From an uncultured Treponema sp. (GTDB taxonomy: Bacteria; Spirochaetota; Spirochaetia; Treponematales; Treponemataceae): a DNA stretch of 64,000 nucleotides. The notes under the pieces are model-generated. The model was not told the origin of the DNA and searched no databases. It worked only from the letters and a program-made list of their open reading frames with translations. Location of the stretch: positions 76,305 through 140,304 of the forward strand of contig CAKUZR010000006.1 in assembly GCA_934718065.1 (NCBI GenBank), written 5' to 3'. Both the position numbers and the translations under genes were made by a program. Shown here piece by piece: positions 24,773-33,022 of this stretch; within the stretch, counting starts at the first letter, position 1, and each line of letters begins with the position of its first letter.

Positions 24773-27535
24773 ATGAAAGCAATTGAACTGGAAAAAGCTT
24801 ATAATCCGAAAGATTTTGAAGATCGAATTTATAATGAATGGGAAAAGAAGGGCTATTTTAAGCCTGCGAGCGATAAAGATTCGCCTGTGCACGGTAATTT
24901 TGAGTGCGGCTGCAAGGAATGTGGCGGCAAGACGGGCGTTTATTCTGTGGTGATTCCTCCACCGAATGTTACTGGCGTTCTGCACATGGGACACGGCTTG
25001 AACAATACTTTGCAGGATATTGTTGTGCGCTATCACCGTATGAAGGGCGACAATACTTTGTGGGTTACTGGAACTGACCACGCTGGAATTGCGACTCAGA
25101 ATGTTGTTGAGCGCCAGCTGAAAAAGGAAGGAAAATCCCGCAATGATCTGGGGCGCGAGGCTTTTTTGGAGCGTACCTGGCAGGTTAAGAAAGAGCATCA
25201 TGATATTATTGTGAAGCAGCAGAGAAAGCTTGGAAATTCCACGGACTGGGCGCGTGAGCGTTTCACGATGGACGAAGGGCTTTCAAAGGCTGTTCGCGAA
25301 GTTTTTGTTACGCTTTATGAGCGCGGACTTATTTACAAGGGGCATTATCTGGTTAACTGGTGTCCGCGCTGCGGAACGGCTCTTGCTGACGACGAGGTTG
25401 ACCACAAGGATACTGCCGGCGCAATGTATCATATCTGGTATGAATATGCGGACGGTCCGGCTCCTGACGGCTCCACAAGAATCGAGGTCGCAACAACGCG
25501 CCCGGAAACTTTGCTGGGCGATACTGCGGTTGCGGTGAATCCTTCTGATGAGCGTTACAAGGATATTGTTGGAAAGAAACTGAAGCTTCCTTTGACAGAC
25601 AGGGTTATTCCGATTATTGCCGACAATTATGTTGACAAGGAATTTGGAACTGGAATGGTAAAAATCACTCCGGCTCATGACCCGAACGACTGGCAGGTTG
25701 CGCAGAGAAATCATCTTGAAGTTATAAATCTTTTGAATCCGGACGGAACGTTGAATGAAAACTGCCCTGAAAAATACCGCGGCCTGACTTGCGAAAAGGC
25801 TCGCGCACTTATTCTTCAGGATTTGACGGACGCAGGTCTTTTTAAAGGCGAGGAAAAAATCACTCATTCTGTAGGGCATTGTTACCGCTGCAATACGGTT
25901 GTTGAGCCGTACCTTTCTTATCAGTGGTTTGTAAAAATGCAGCCGCTCGCTGAAAAAGCGCTGAAGGCCTGGAAAGACGGTGAAATTCAGTTCTTCCCGA
26001 AAAAATGGGAAAACACTTATGAGCACTGGCTTACTACAATCCGTGACTGGTGCATTTCGCGCCAGCTTTGGTGGGGCCACAGAATTCCTGTCTGGTACTG
26101 CCAGTCTTGCGGTGAAACTATTGTGAGCCGGGAAGAACCTTCTGAATGTCCTAAATGCCACGCTTCAAAAGAAAAGCTGAACCAGGATCCGGATGTTCTT
26201 GACACTTGGTTCTCTTCATGGCTTTGGCCGTTCTCAACGCTTGGATGGCCGGAAGAAACTGAGGATTTCAAGAATTTCTTCCCGACTTCCGCGCTGGTTA
26301 CCGCGTACGATATTATTTTCTTCTGGGTAAGCCGAATGATTATGGCTTCCCTTGAATTCACGGGAAAAGTTCCGTTCCACGATATTTATATTCACGGTCT
26401 TGTCCGCGACAAGCAGGGGCGCAAGATGTCAAAGTCGCTTGGAAACGGCATTGACCCGCTTGAAATTATTGATATTTACGGCTCTGATGCCTTGAAATTC
26501 ACCCTTGCGTTTATGTGCGCCCAGGGACAGGATATTTTGATTGACAAGGATTCCTTCAAGCTTGGCTCAAGGTTCTGCAACAAAGTTTGGAACGCCAGCC
26601 GCTATCTTCTTGGAAATCTTGACGGAAGAAATATTGTTCCTGTTAAAGATTCCGACCTTACAGAACTTGATGTCTGGATTTATTCATGTCTTGACAAGGC
26701 GGCGAAAAACGCGCGCGAGGCTCTTGAGTCTTACCGCTACAACGACGCTGCCAGCGCAATAATGGAATATTTCTGGAATGAATTCTGCGACTGGTACGTT
26801 GAGGCTTCAAAACTTTCGTTCAAAAATGGCGACAACGCGGAAAAAGACAGGCAGGCTTCTGTTCTTCTGAATTTGCTGGAGGAAAGTCTTAGGCTTCTGC
26901 ATCCGTATCTTCCGTTTGTTACAGAAGAAATCTACGGAAAACTTCCTATTGAAGAAATCGTGGCTGCCCGAAAACTTTCTGGCGGCAACAAGATTGTTTC
27001 AAATTCTGAATACACAGGAATGATTATAAACGCTCCGTATCCGGAACATTCAGCTGCCCGCGAGGACAAAAATGTTACAGCGCGATTTGATGTGCTGAAG
27101 GATCTTATCGGAAAAATCCGCGCTTTGCGTGTTGAATGCGGTCTTGATCCGGCTAGCAAGATTCATATCGCAATTCTTGTTACTCCGGACTCTCCTGCGG
27201 AAGTTGCAAAAGAAAAAGTTGATATGATTGAGCTTCTGACAGGCGCTTCAAAAACTGAATTTGTTCAGGCGAAACCTGAAAAGGCGATTGGCGCGGTTGG
27301 AACAGGATTTGAGGCTTTTATCATTGTTGATGAGAATATCGACAAGGAGTCTTTGAAGACAAGATTCCAGAAGCAGATTGACACGGAGTCTGAATATGTT
27401 CGCCGCAGCGAGGCTAAGCTGAACGGAAATTTCGCAAAGCACGCTAAGCCGGAAATTGTTCAGCAGGAACGCGACAGAATGAATGAAAGCATCCGGGCGA
27501 TTGAAAAGCTTCGTTCTTATCTTGCAAGTCTTTGA
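24773..27535 (+). CDS. valS: Valyl-tRNA synthetase
   Basis: ValS charges tRNA-Val. The 920-residue class I synthetase shows the HIGH-type motif in PPPNVTGVLHMGHGLN (about residue 64) and KMSKSLGNGIDP (near residue 551). The editing domain lies between them (ATTRPETLLGDTAVAV). A DWCISRQLWWGHRIPVWYC zinc-ribbon region is present, with an anticodon-binding domain and the C-terminal coiled coil typical of ValRS. The length is normal. It stands alone with its own promoter. The small HD hydrolase gene follows after 39 bases with its own Shine-Dalgarno. Confidence 0.97.
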   Translation: MKAIELEKAYNPKDFEDRIYNEWEKKGYFKPASDKDSPVHGNFECGCKECGGKTGVYSVVIPPPNVTGVLHMGHGLNNTLQDIVVRYHRMKGDNTLWVTGTDHAGIATQNVVERQLKKEGKSRNDLGREAFLERTWQVKKEHHDIIVKQQRKLGNSTDWARERFTMDEGLSKAVREVFVTLYERGLIYKGHYLVNWCPRCGTALADDEVDHKDTAGAMYHIWYEYADGPAPDGSTRIEVATTRPETLLGDTAVAVNPSDERYKDIVGKKLKLPLTDRVIPIIADNYVDKEFGTGMVKITPAHDPNDWQVAQRNHLEVINLLNPDGTLNENCPEKYRGLTCEKARALILQDLTDAGLFKGEEKITHSVGHCYRCNTVVEPYLSYQWFVKMQPLAEKALKAWKDGEIQFFPKKWENTYEHWLTTIRDWCISRQLWWGHRIPVWYCQSCGETIVSREEPSECPKCHASKEKLNQDPDVLDTWFSSWLWPFSTLGWPEETEDFKNFFPTSALVTAYDIIFFWVSRMIMASLEFTGKVPFHDIYIHGLVRDKQGRKMSKSLGNGIDPLEIIDIYGSDALKFTLAFMCAQGQDILIDKDSFKLGSRFCNKVWNASRYLLGNLDGRNIVPVKDSDLTELDVWIYSCLDKAAKNAREALESYRYNDAASAIMEYFWNEFCDWYVEASKLSFKNGDNAEKDRQASVLLNLLEESLRLLHPYLPFVTEEIYGKLPIEEIVAARKLSGGNKIVSNSEYTGMIINAPYPEHSAAREDKNVTARFDVLKDLIGKIRALRVECGLDPASKIHIAILVTPDSPAEVAKEKVDMIELLTGASKTEFVQAKPEKAIGAVGTGFEAFIIVDENIDKESLKTRFQKQIDTESEYVRRSEAKLNGNFAKHAKPEIVQQERDRMNESIRAIEKLRSYLASL

Positions 27536-27574
27536 TTTGCATAAACTGAAAAAATAAATAAAAGGGGCAGGCGC

Positions 27575-28234
27575 ATGAAAAAAGCTAAGTATGAAATGAA
27601 AATTGAACGTTCACAAAATATGAAAAACAGCGAAATGCACAAGCTGAGCGACATGCATCTTGCTCCTTTTATGCAGATTGCCACGGCTCTGATTGGAAAG
27701 GCGCGGCACGCCGGCGGAAATATGTTCCGTCATCAGATGGATACGCTGGCGATTCTTATTGACTACGGCTACATTGATTCAGTTCTGCTGAAAGCGTCTA
27801 TAATTCACGATACAGTTGAGGATATTCCCGGTTTTGACAAGAATCTTATAATCAACGCGGACGAGGAAGGACAGCAGGTTCTGGATCTTGTGCTCGAAGT
27901 TACTCGCCGCGAGGACGAGGACAAGCGGCAGTTTTTGAAGCGGATTCTTGACACGGGAAGCCAGCGCGCGAAGATTTTAAAATGTGCGGACAGAATTTCA
28001 AATATGATTTCGCTTGGCTACGTTACCGATCCGAAATTTATTGAACGTTATTGCGATGAAACTGAATATTTCTTGCTTCCGATGGCTCTTGAAATCGATT
28101 TTAATATGTACCAGGAGCTTATCGGGCTTATTATGACGCGCAGACGCTACCTTGAAGACGGCGGATATTTCTGCAATATAAAAAAAGAATCCACACCGCC
28201 TGTAAAACATGGTGAAAATAACGCTGAAAAATGA
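27575..28234 (+). CDS. Small SpoT-like HD hydrolase
   Basis: The 219-residue protein is a single HD domain of the type found in the hydrolase half of Rel/SpoT. The metal ligands are visible as His in FRHQMDTLAIL, His-Asp in IIHDTVEDIPG and Asp in KCADRISNM. The ED pair after HD is the catalytic signature of ppGpp hydrolases. No synthetase, TGS or ACT domain follows, so it would be a stand-alone small alarmone hydrolase or related pyrophosphohydrolase. AGGGGC stands before ATG 27575. It lies between valS and nadE on the same strand. The hydrolase class is fairly sure; (p)ppGpp as substrate is inferred. Confidence 0.75.
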   Translation: MKKAKYEMKIERSQNMKNSEMHKLSDMHLAPFMQIATALIGKARHAGGNMFRHQMDTLAILIDYGYIDSVLLKASIIHDTVEDIPGFDKNLIINADEEGQQVLDLVLEVTRREDEDKRQFLKRILDTGSQRAKILKCADRISNMISLGYVTDPKFIERYCDETEYFLLPMALEIDFNMYQELIGLIMTRRRYLEDGGYFCNIKKESTPPVKHGENNAEK

Positions 28235-28246
28235 TATGCTTTCTGC

Positions 28247-30187
28247 ATGAAGTACGGATTTTTTAGGGCGGCTTGCGTTTCGCCAGATTTAGTTGTTGCT
28301 GACTGCAATTTCAACGCAGATAAAATTATTGACTCAGTCCGGGCGGCTTCTGAAAACGATGTCCGGCTTCTGGTTTTTCCTGAGCTTTGCATAACCGGCT
28401 ATACTTGCGGCGACTTGTTCCTTCAGCGCAAGCTTCAGCTTTCCGCCGTGGAAAATCTTGAACGCATTGCAAAAAAAACTTCTTCCTGCGGCTGCGTTGT
28501 CCTTGTGGGGCTTCCGGTTGCCGTTGAAAATTCTTTGTACAACTGCGCGGCGGTTCTTTTCAGGGGAAAAATTCTTGCGCTGGTTCCAAAGACTTTTGTT
28601 CCGAACTACAGCGAATTCTACGAGCGGCGGTGGTTTTCTCCGGCGGCGAAAAATCTTCCTGAAACAGTTTTTCTTTCTGAAAAAAATCCGGCGGTTCCGT
28701 TTGGAAATGATATTCTGGTGAGCGATTCTTCTGGCTCGGGCTTTGTGCTTGGCGTTGAGCTTTGCGAGGATTTGTGGGTTCCGCTTCCTCCTTCAACGGG
28801 GCTTTCTTTGGGCGGCGCAACGGTGATTGCAAATTTGAGCGGCTCGAATGAAATTATCGGCAAGGCTGAATACCGCAGAAATCTTGTGAAAATGCAGTCG
28901 GCGCATACGGTTTCGGCGTATTTATATGCGAACGCGGGAAACGGCGAGTCCACACAGGATCTGGTTTTTTCCGGACATTCAATGATTGCTGAAAACGGCG
29001 CGCTTCTTGCTGAGTCAAAACTTTTTGAAAAGCAGATGGTTTGCGCGGATATTGATATTGAGCGGATTCTTCAGGAGCGGCGGAAAACAATGACTTTTGC
29101 GCAGTGCTCGGCCAGTGCTGAAAAAACTGGATTCCGCAGAATTTTTATAGATTTTCCTGGCGGCGGCTCAAAATCCGGCGGGTTGAAACGATTTGTGGAT
29201 TCTCATCCGTTTGTTCCAAGCGGAAAACTTGAACGTTCTGAGCGTTGCTTTTCGGTTGTTCAGCTTCAGGCTGAAGGCCTTGCGAAGCGGCTTAGGCATA
29301 TCCATTGCTCCTCGTGCGTAATCGGGCTTTCCGGCGGACTTGATTCAACGCTGGCTCTTCTTGTTACGTGCCGGGCATTCGACTTGTGCAAAATTGACCG
29401 TTCCGGAATCCGCGCTGTTACAATGCCATGCTTTGGCACTACCGACCGGACTTACAAAAACGCCTGCATTCTTGCAAAAAACTGCGGCGCAACTCTGGTT
29501 GAAATTCCGATTGCGGATTCCGTGCGCCAGCATTTCAAGGATATCGGGCAGAATGAGTCCGACCACGATGTTACTTATGAAAATTCCCAGGCCCGTGAAA
29601 GAACCCAGGTTCTTATGGACGTTGCGAACAAAACGAACGGAATTGTTATCGGAACAGGAGATTTGAGCGAGCTTGCGCTTGGCTGGTGTACTTACAACGG
29701 CGACCAGATGAGCATGTACGGCGTGAATTCTTCGGTTCCAAAAACGCTTGTCCGCTATCTTGTTGAATGGTTCGCGGAAGATTCTGAAAATCCTGAGCTT
29801 TCCGCAGTGCTGAAAGATATTCTTGAAACTCCGGTTAGTCCTGAGCTTCTGCCGCCGAAAGACGGAAATATCGCGCAGAAAACCGAGGATTTAGTCGGCC
29901 CGTACGAGCTTCACGATTTCTTTCTTTATTATCTCCTTCGGTTTGGATTCAGTCCTGCAAAAATTTTGTATCTTGCGGACAATTCAAATCTTCCGTATCC
30001 GCATGACTTCAAGCTGAAATGGCTTAGAATTTTTTACAGGCGTTTTTTCAGCCAGCAGTTCAAGCGCAGCTGCATGCCGGACGGAGCAAAAGTCGGAACG
30101 GTGAACCTTTCTCCGCGCGGAGACTGGCGTATGCCTAGCGATGCGAGCGCGGCAATCTGGCTTGAAGAAATCGATACTCTGAAATAA
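28247..30187 (+). CDS. nadE: Glutamine-dependent NAD+ synthetase
   Basis: This two-domain enzyme (646 residues) makes NAD+ from deamido-NAD+, ATP and glutamine. The N-terminal nitrilase-type glutaminase domain has its triad in FPELCITGY (Glu46), VPKTFVPNYSE (Lys) and GVELCEDLWV (Cys). The C-terminal synthetase has the pyrophosphate loop GLSGGLDSTLALL and the later GTGDLSELALGWCTYNGDQM. Length and order are normal for the bacterial glutamine-dependent form. The ATG lies 12 bases after the HD gene and has no Shine-Dalgarno. A weak GTGAAA/TATGCT promoter pair ends 6 bases before it. Otherwise it is read from the upstream operon. Confidence 0.95.
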   Translation: MKYGFFRAACVSPDLVVADCNFNADKIIDSVRAASENDVRLLVFPELCITGYTCGDLFLQRKLQLSAVENLERIAKKTSSCGCVVLVGLPVAVENSLYNCAAVLFRGKILALVPKTFVPNYSEFYERRWFSPAAKNLPETVFLSEKNPAVPFGNDILVSDSSGSGFVLGVELCEDLWVPLPPSTGLSLGGATVIANLSGSNEIIGKAEYRRNLVKMQSAHTVSAYLYANAGNGESTQDLVFSGHSMIAENGALLAESKLFEKQMVCADIDIERILQERRKTMTFAQCSASAEKTGFRRIFIDFPGGGSKSGGLKRFVDSHPFVPSGKLERSERCFSVVQLQAEGLAKRLRHIHCSSCVIGLSGGLDSTLALLVTCRAFDLCKIDRSGIRAVTMPCFGTTDRTYKNACILAKNCGATLVEIPIADSVRQHFKDIGQNESDHDVTYENSQARERTQVLMDVANKTNGIVIGTGDLSELALGWCTYNGDQMSMYGVNSSVPKTLVRYLVEWFAEDSENPELSAVLKDILETPVSPELLPPKDGNIAQKTEDLVGPYELHDFFLYYLLRFGFSPAKILYLADNSNLPYPHDFKLKWLRIFYRRFFSQQFKRSCMPDGAKVGTVNLSPRGDWRMPSDASAAIWLEEIDTLK

Positions 30188-30202
30188 AAATCCGGGGAAA
30201 AA

Positions 30203-31111
30203 ATGCTTTCATATTTGCACAGTTTTCACGCAGGAAATCACGCGGATATTCTTAAGCACGTTGCGCTGCTTTACATTCTTGAATATCTGGCTAAAAAGGA
30301 AAAGCCTTATTCTTTTTTCGATACGCACGCCGGCTCGGGGCTTTACAACTTGAAGGCGGAAAGCGCGCTGAAAACAGGCGAGGCTTCAAAAGGAATTGAA
30401 AAACTTCTTTCCGCATTTGAAAAAAATCCGTCTGGCGTTCCGGAGCCGCTTGCTCATTATATAAATTTTGTCCAGAAGTCGCTGAAAAAAGGATTTTATC
30501 CGGGAAGTCCCGCGTTCGAGGCATCTTTTTCAAGAAAAGGCGATTTTTTGAATCTTACAGAGCTTCACAAAACTGAATTCAATTTGCTTTCTGAAAATAT
30601 AAAATCCCTGAATCCGGCTTGCTTTGCGAACATTCTGAACGAATCCGGCTGGAAAATCCTTGAAAAAAATATTCCTCCGGCAATAAAGCGAGGTGTTGTT
30701 TTCTGCGACCCAAGCTACGAGGAAAAATCTGACTACACAAACGCGGCGGAACTTCTTTCCGAAGCGCACAAAAAATGGAACGCGGCGTTGATTTTTCTAT
30801 GGTATCCGCTTCTTGCAAACAAATCTGAAGAAATTGAAAATATGAAGCAGATGATTCTTGCCGCGGCGAAAAACCGCGACAGCCACACAGAAATTCTTGA
30901 CGCCCAGCTTTTAGTTGACACGGAAGACAGCCACGTTGAAACATCCCTTGAAAATTCAATCGGAAGTGAAAAACCGCGCCTTTACGGAAGCGGAATTTTT
31001 GTGGTCCGCCCTTGCTGGGGTCTGAAAGAGCATCTTGAGGCGGTTCTGCCGTATCTTTCAGAACTGCTTGGAAACGGAGGAAAAGGCTCTTTTAAAGTTC
31101 AGCTTTTCTAA
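30203..31111 (+). CDS. rlmJ: 23S rRNA (adenine2030-N6)-methyltransferase
   Basis: RlmJ methylates A2030 of 23S rRNA with S-adenosylmethionine. The N-terminus MLSYLHSFHAGNHADILKH is diagnostic of the family (RlmJ/ComJ). The SAM-binding segment is FFDTHAGSGLY. The catalytic motif reads FCDPSYEEKSDY, where Ser replaces the second Pro of the usual DPPYE. The protein has 302 residues, slightly longer than the ~280 of E. coli. GGGG precedes ATG 30203, 15 bases after nadE. Its stop overlaps the stop of the converging gene by a few bases. Confidence 0.93.
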   Translation: MLSYLHSFHAGNHADILKHVALLYILEYLAKKEKPYSFFDTHAGSGLYNLKAESALKTGEASKGIEKLLSAFEKNPSGVPEPLAHYINFVQKSLKKGFYPGSPAFEASFSRKGDFLNLTELHKTEFNLLSENIKSLNPACFANILNESGWKILEKNIPPAIKRGVVFCDPSYEEKSDYTNAAELLSEAHKKWNAALIFLWYPLLANKSEEIENMKQMILAAAKNRDSHTEILDAQLLVDTEDSHVETSLENSIGSEKPRLYGSGIFVVRPCWGLKEHLEAVLPYLSELLGNGGKGSFKVQLF

Positions 31112-31635
31112 AAATAAAACCTGATTCCGGCGTTGCAAGGAACTTTGAAGTTGAAGTCCGTTGATTTTCCGGTTTTCCATTCAGGCTGGAGCGCGGCTTG
31201 AACAAAATATTCCAGGAATCCGTCGTAGAAAATCCAGTTCAGCCCAAGAACAAAACGCGGCCCCACGCAAAAAAGGGCTCCGCTTTCTTCGTTTCCCCCG
31301 AAACTTCCGCCGGCAAAAACGCCCGGACCTGAAAAAAACGAGGTGTATTTTCCAATCTGCGGATTAAAAATCCAGTAGTCGCCTGAAATTCCCGTGTTCA
31401 GCGAATTTTCTGAAAAATCATAGTCGGTCGCCACAGAAATCACGAGCGGAAAATTGTCGGCTTTCATTGTGCATGAAATTCCCGCCTGAAAAATTCCTTC
31501 GTTTCCGTCTGTTCCCGCTGAAAAATCAAGCTGCGGCCCGATTCCCATTGAAAAAATCTCCGCGCTGAAAACCAGAGCCAGAGCTGCTATAATCAAATTT
31601 CTTTTTCTTCGTGCTGATGTTTTTATGTCTTTCAT
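31108..31635 (-). CDS. Small exported beta-rich protein
   Basis: The product is not recognised. From ATG 31635 it has 175 residues, with a basic start and hydrophobic helix forming a signal peptide (about residues 11-30). The mature part alternates polar and aromatic residues and ends NAGIRFYF. A terminal Phe and repeated Gly-rich strands are typical of small outer-membrane beta-barrels. An ATG further upstream (31668) is in frame but would overlap the tyrS promoter region. It converges on rlmJ with a 4-base overlap of stop codons. Confidence 0.6.
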   Translation of the reverse strand: MKDIKTSARRKRNLIIAALALVFSAEIFSMGIGPQLDFSAGTDGNEGIFQAGISCTMKADNFPLVISVATDYDFSENSLNTGISGDYWIFNPQIGKYTSFFSGPGVFAGGSFGGNEESGALFCVGPRFVLGLNWIFYDGFLEYFVQAALQPEWKTGKSTDFNFKVPCNAGIRFYF

Positions 31636-31692
31636 ATTTTTATGCAAACTATTATACTTGATTATCAAAAAAAACTATATAGGAATGAAAAT

Positions 31693-32928
31693 ATGTCATT
31701 GTTTGAAGATTTGAAATGGCGCGGACTTATCAAGGACGTTGCCGGCGAAGAAAGTGAACTTCAGAAAATTCTGGATGGAAATCCGTTCAGCTTTTACTGG
31801 GGAACTGATCCTACTGCTGACAGCCTTCATTTGGGACATTATTCTTCTCTTTGCATGGCGAAGCGTCTTACAAATGCCGGTCATCATGCGGTTCTGCTGT
31901 GCGGCGGCGCAACTGGAAGAATCGGCGATCCTCGTCCGACTGCGGAGCGCGAAATTATTTCAGAGGAAGCGGTCAACCGAAACATCAAGGGAATTCAGGC
32001 TCAGGTTTTGCGCCTTGTTCCGAATGCAGAAATTGTAGACAATTATGACTGGATGAAAAGCTATACATTCTTGAATTTTCTGCGCGACATCGGAAAATAT
32101 ATCAACGTGAACTATATGCTTGGAAAAGATATAATTCAGCGCCGTCTTGAAAACGGAATCACCTACGCGGAATTTTCTTACATGCTTATGCAGGGATTCG
32201 ATTTTGTTCATCTTTACCAGGAAAAAAACTGTATAATGCAGGTTGCCGGAAGCGACCAGTGGGGAAACATTACAACGGGCGTTGATTTGATAAGAAAAAT
32301 GCTCGACAAGCCGGCTTATGCGTTCACAATGCCGCTGATTCTTGACTCAACCGGAAAGAAATTCGGAAAATCTGAAGGAAACGCGCTCTGGCTGGACAAG
32401 GAAAAGACTTCTCCGTATGAAATTTATCAGTATTTAATCAACACGGATGACGCGAAGGTTCTTGAATATCTTAAAGTTTTCACTTTCCTTTCAAGACAGA
32501 AGATTGAAGAAATTTATTCCGAGCAGCAGGCTCATCCTGAAACAAGAATTGCGCAGAAAACTCTTGCCTGGGAAGTTGTGAAGGATATCCACGGAAAAGA
32601 GGAGGCGGACAACGCGGTTTCTGTAAGCCAGAAGCTTTTTGCCGGAGATTTTAAAGGTCTTTCCGCAAAGGATATTATGTCCGGAATGAAATCAGTTCCG
32701 TCGTTCAAATTTGAAAAAGACGAGCCTTTGATTGATGTTCTTGTGAACAATAAAATCGCGCAGTCAAGGCGTGAAGCCCGGGAATTTATCGGAGCAAAAG
32801 CTGTTTCTGTAAACGGCGAGGTTTATTCCGATGAAAATGCGCTGATAACAAAATCAATGGCGATTGACGGTCAGATTATTATAATCCGCCGCGGAAAAAA
32901 GAAGTATTTTGTAGGGCAGGTTGAATAG
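31693..32928 (+). CDS. tyrS: Tyrosyl-tRNA synthetase
   Basis: TyrS charges tRNA-Tyr. The class I motifs are GTDPTADSLHLGHYSS (HIGH form) and KFGKSEGNALWL (KMSKS form). The tyrosine-binding segment QVAGSDQWGNI lies between them. A C-terminal S4 RNA-binding domain covers the last ~65 residues. From ATG 31693 the protein has 411 residues, normal length, with AGGAA just upstream. The earlier in-frame ATG 31642 lacks a ribosome-binding site and adds an unconserved stretch. Confidence 0.96.
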   Translation: MSLFEDLKWRGLIKDVAGEESELQKILDGNPFSFYWGTDPTADSLHLGHYSSLCMAKRLTNAGHHAVLLCGGATGRIGDPRPTAEREIISEEAVNRNIKGIQAQVLRLVPNAEIVDNYDWMKSYTFLNFLRDIGKYINVNYMLGKDIIQRRLENGITYAEFSYMLMQGFDFVHLYQEKNCIMQVAGSDQWGNITTGVDLIRKMLDKPAYAFTMPLILDSTGKKFGKSEGNALWLDKEKTSPYEIYQYLINTDDAKVLEYLKVFTFLSRQKIEEIYSEQQAHPETRIAQKTLAWEVVKDIHGKEEADNAVSVSQKLFAGDFKGLSAKDIMSGMKSVPSFKFEKDEPLIDVLVNNKIAQSRREAREFIGAKAVSVNGEVYSDENALITKSMAIDGQIIIIRRGKKKYFVGQVE

Positions 32929-32960
32929 AATTTCGCCTGGCTTCAGCAGAATTTTCACAT

Positions 32961-33010
32961 AAAAAATCCCCTGGCTTTCAAGTTTTCAGCTTGCGGCCAG
33001 GGGATTTTTT
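32961..33010. terminator. Bidirectional terminator between tyrS and the GreA fusion gene
   Basis: A perfect 15-bp stem AAAAAATCCCCTGGC/GCCAGGGGATTTTTT (32961-32975 and 32996-33010) serves both converging genes. Confidence 0.92.
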
Positions 33011-33022
33011 TACGTCGTACGG

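Noticed and set aside
25283..26161. 292-codon minus-strand open frame inside valS
   Set aside because: It is antisense to a highly conserved synthetase and has no motifs or ribosome-binding site.
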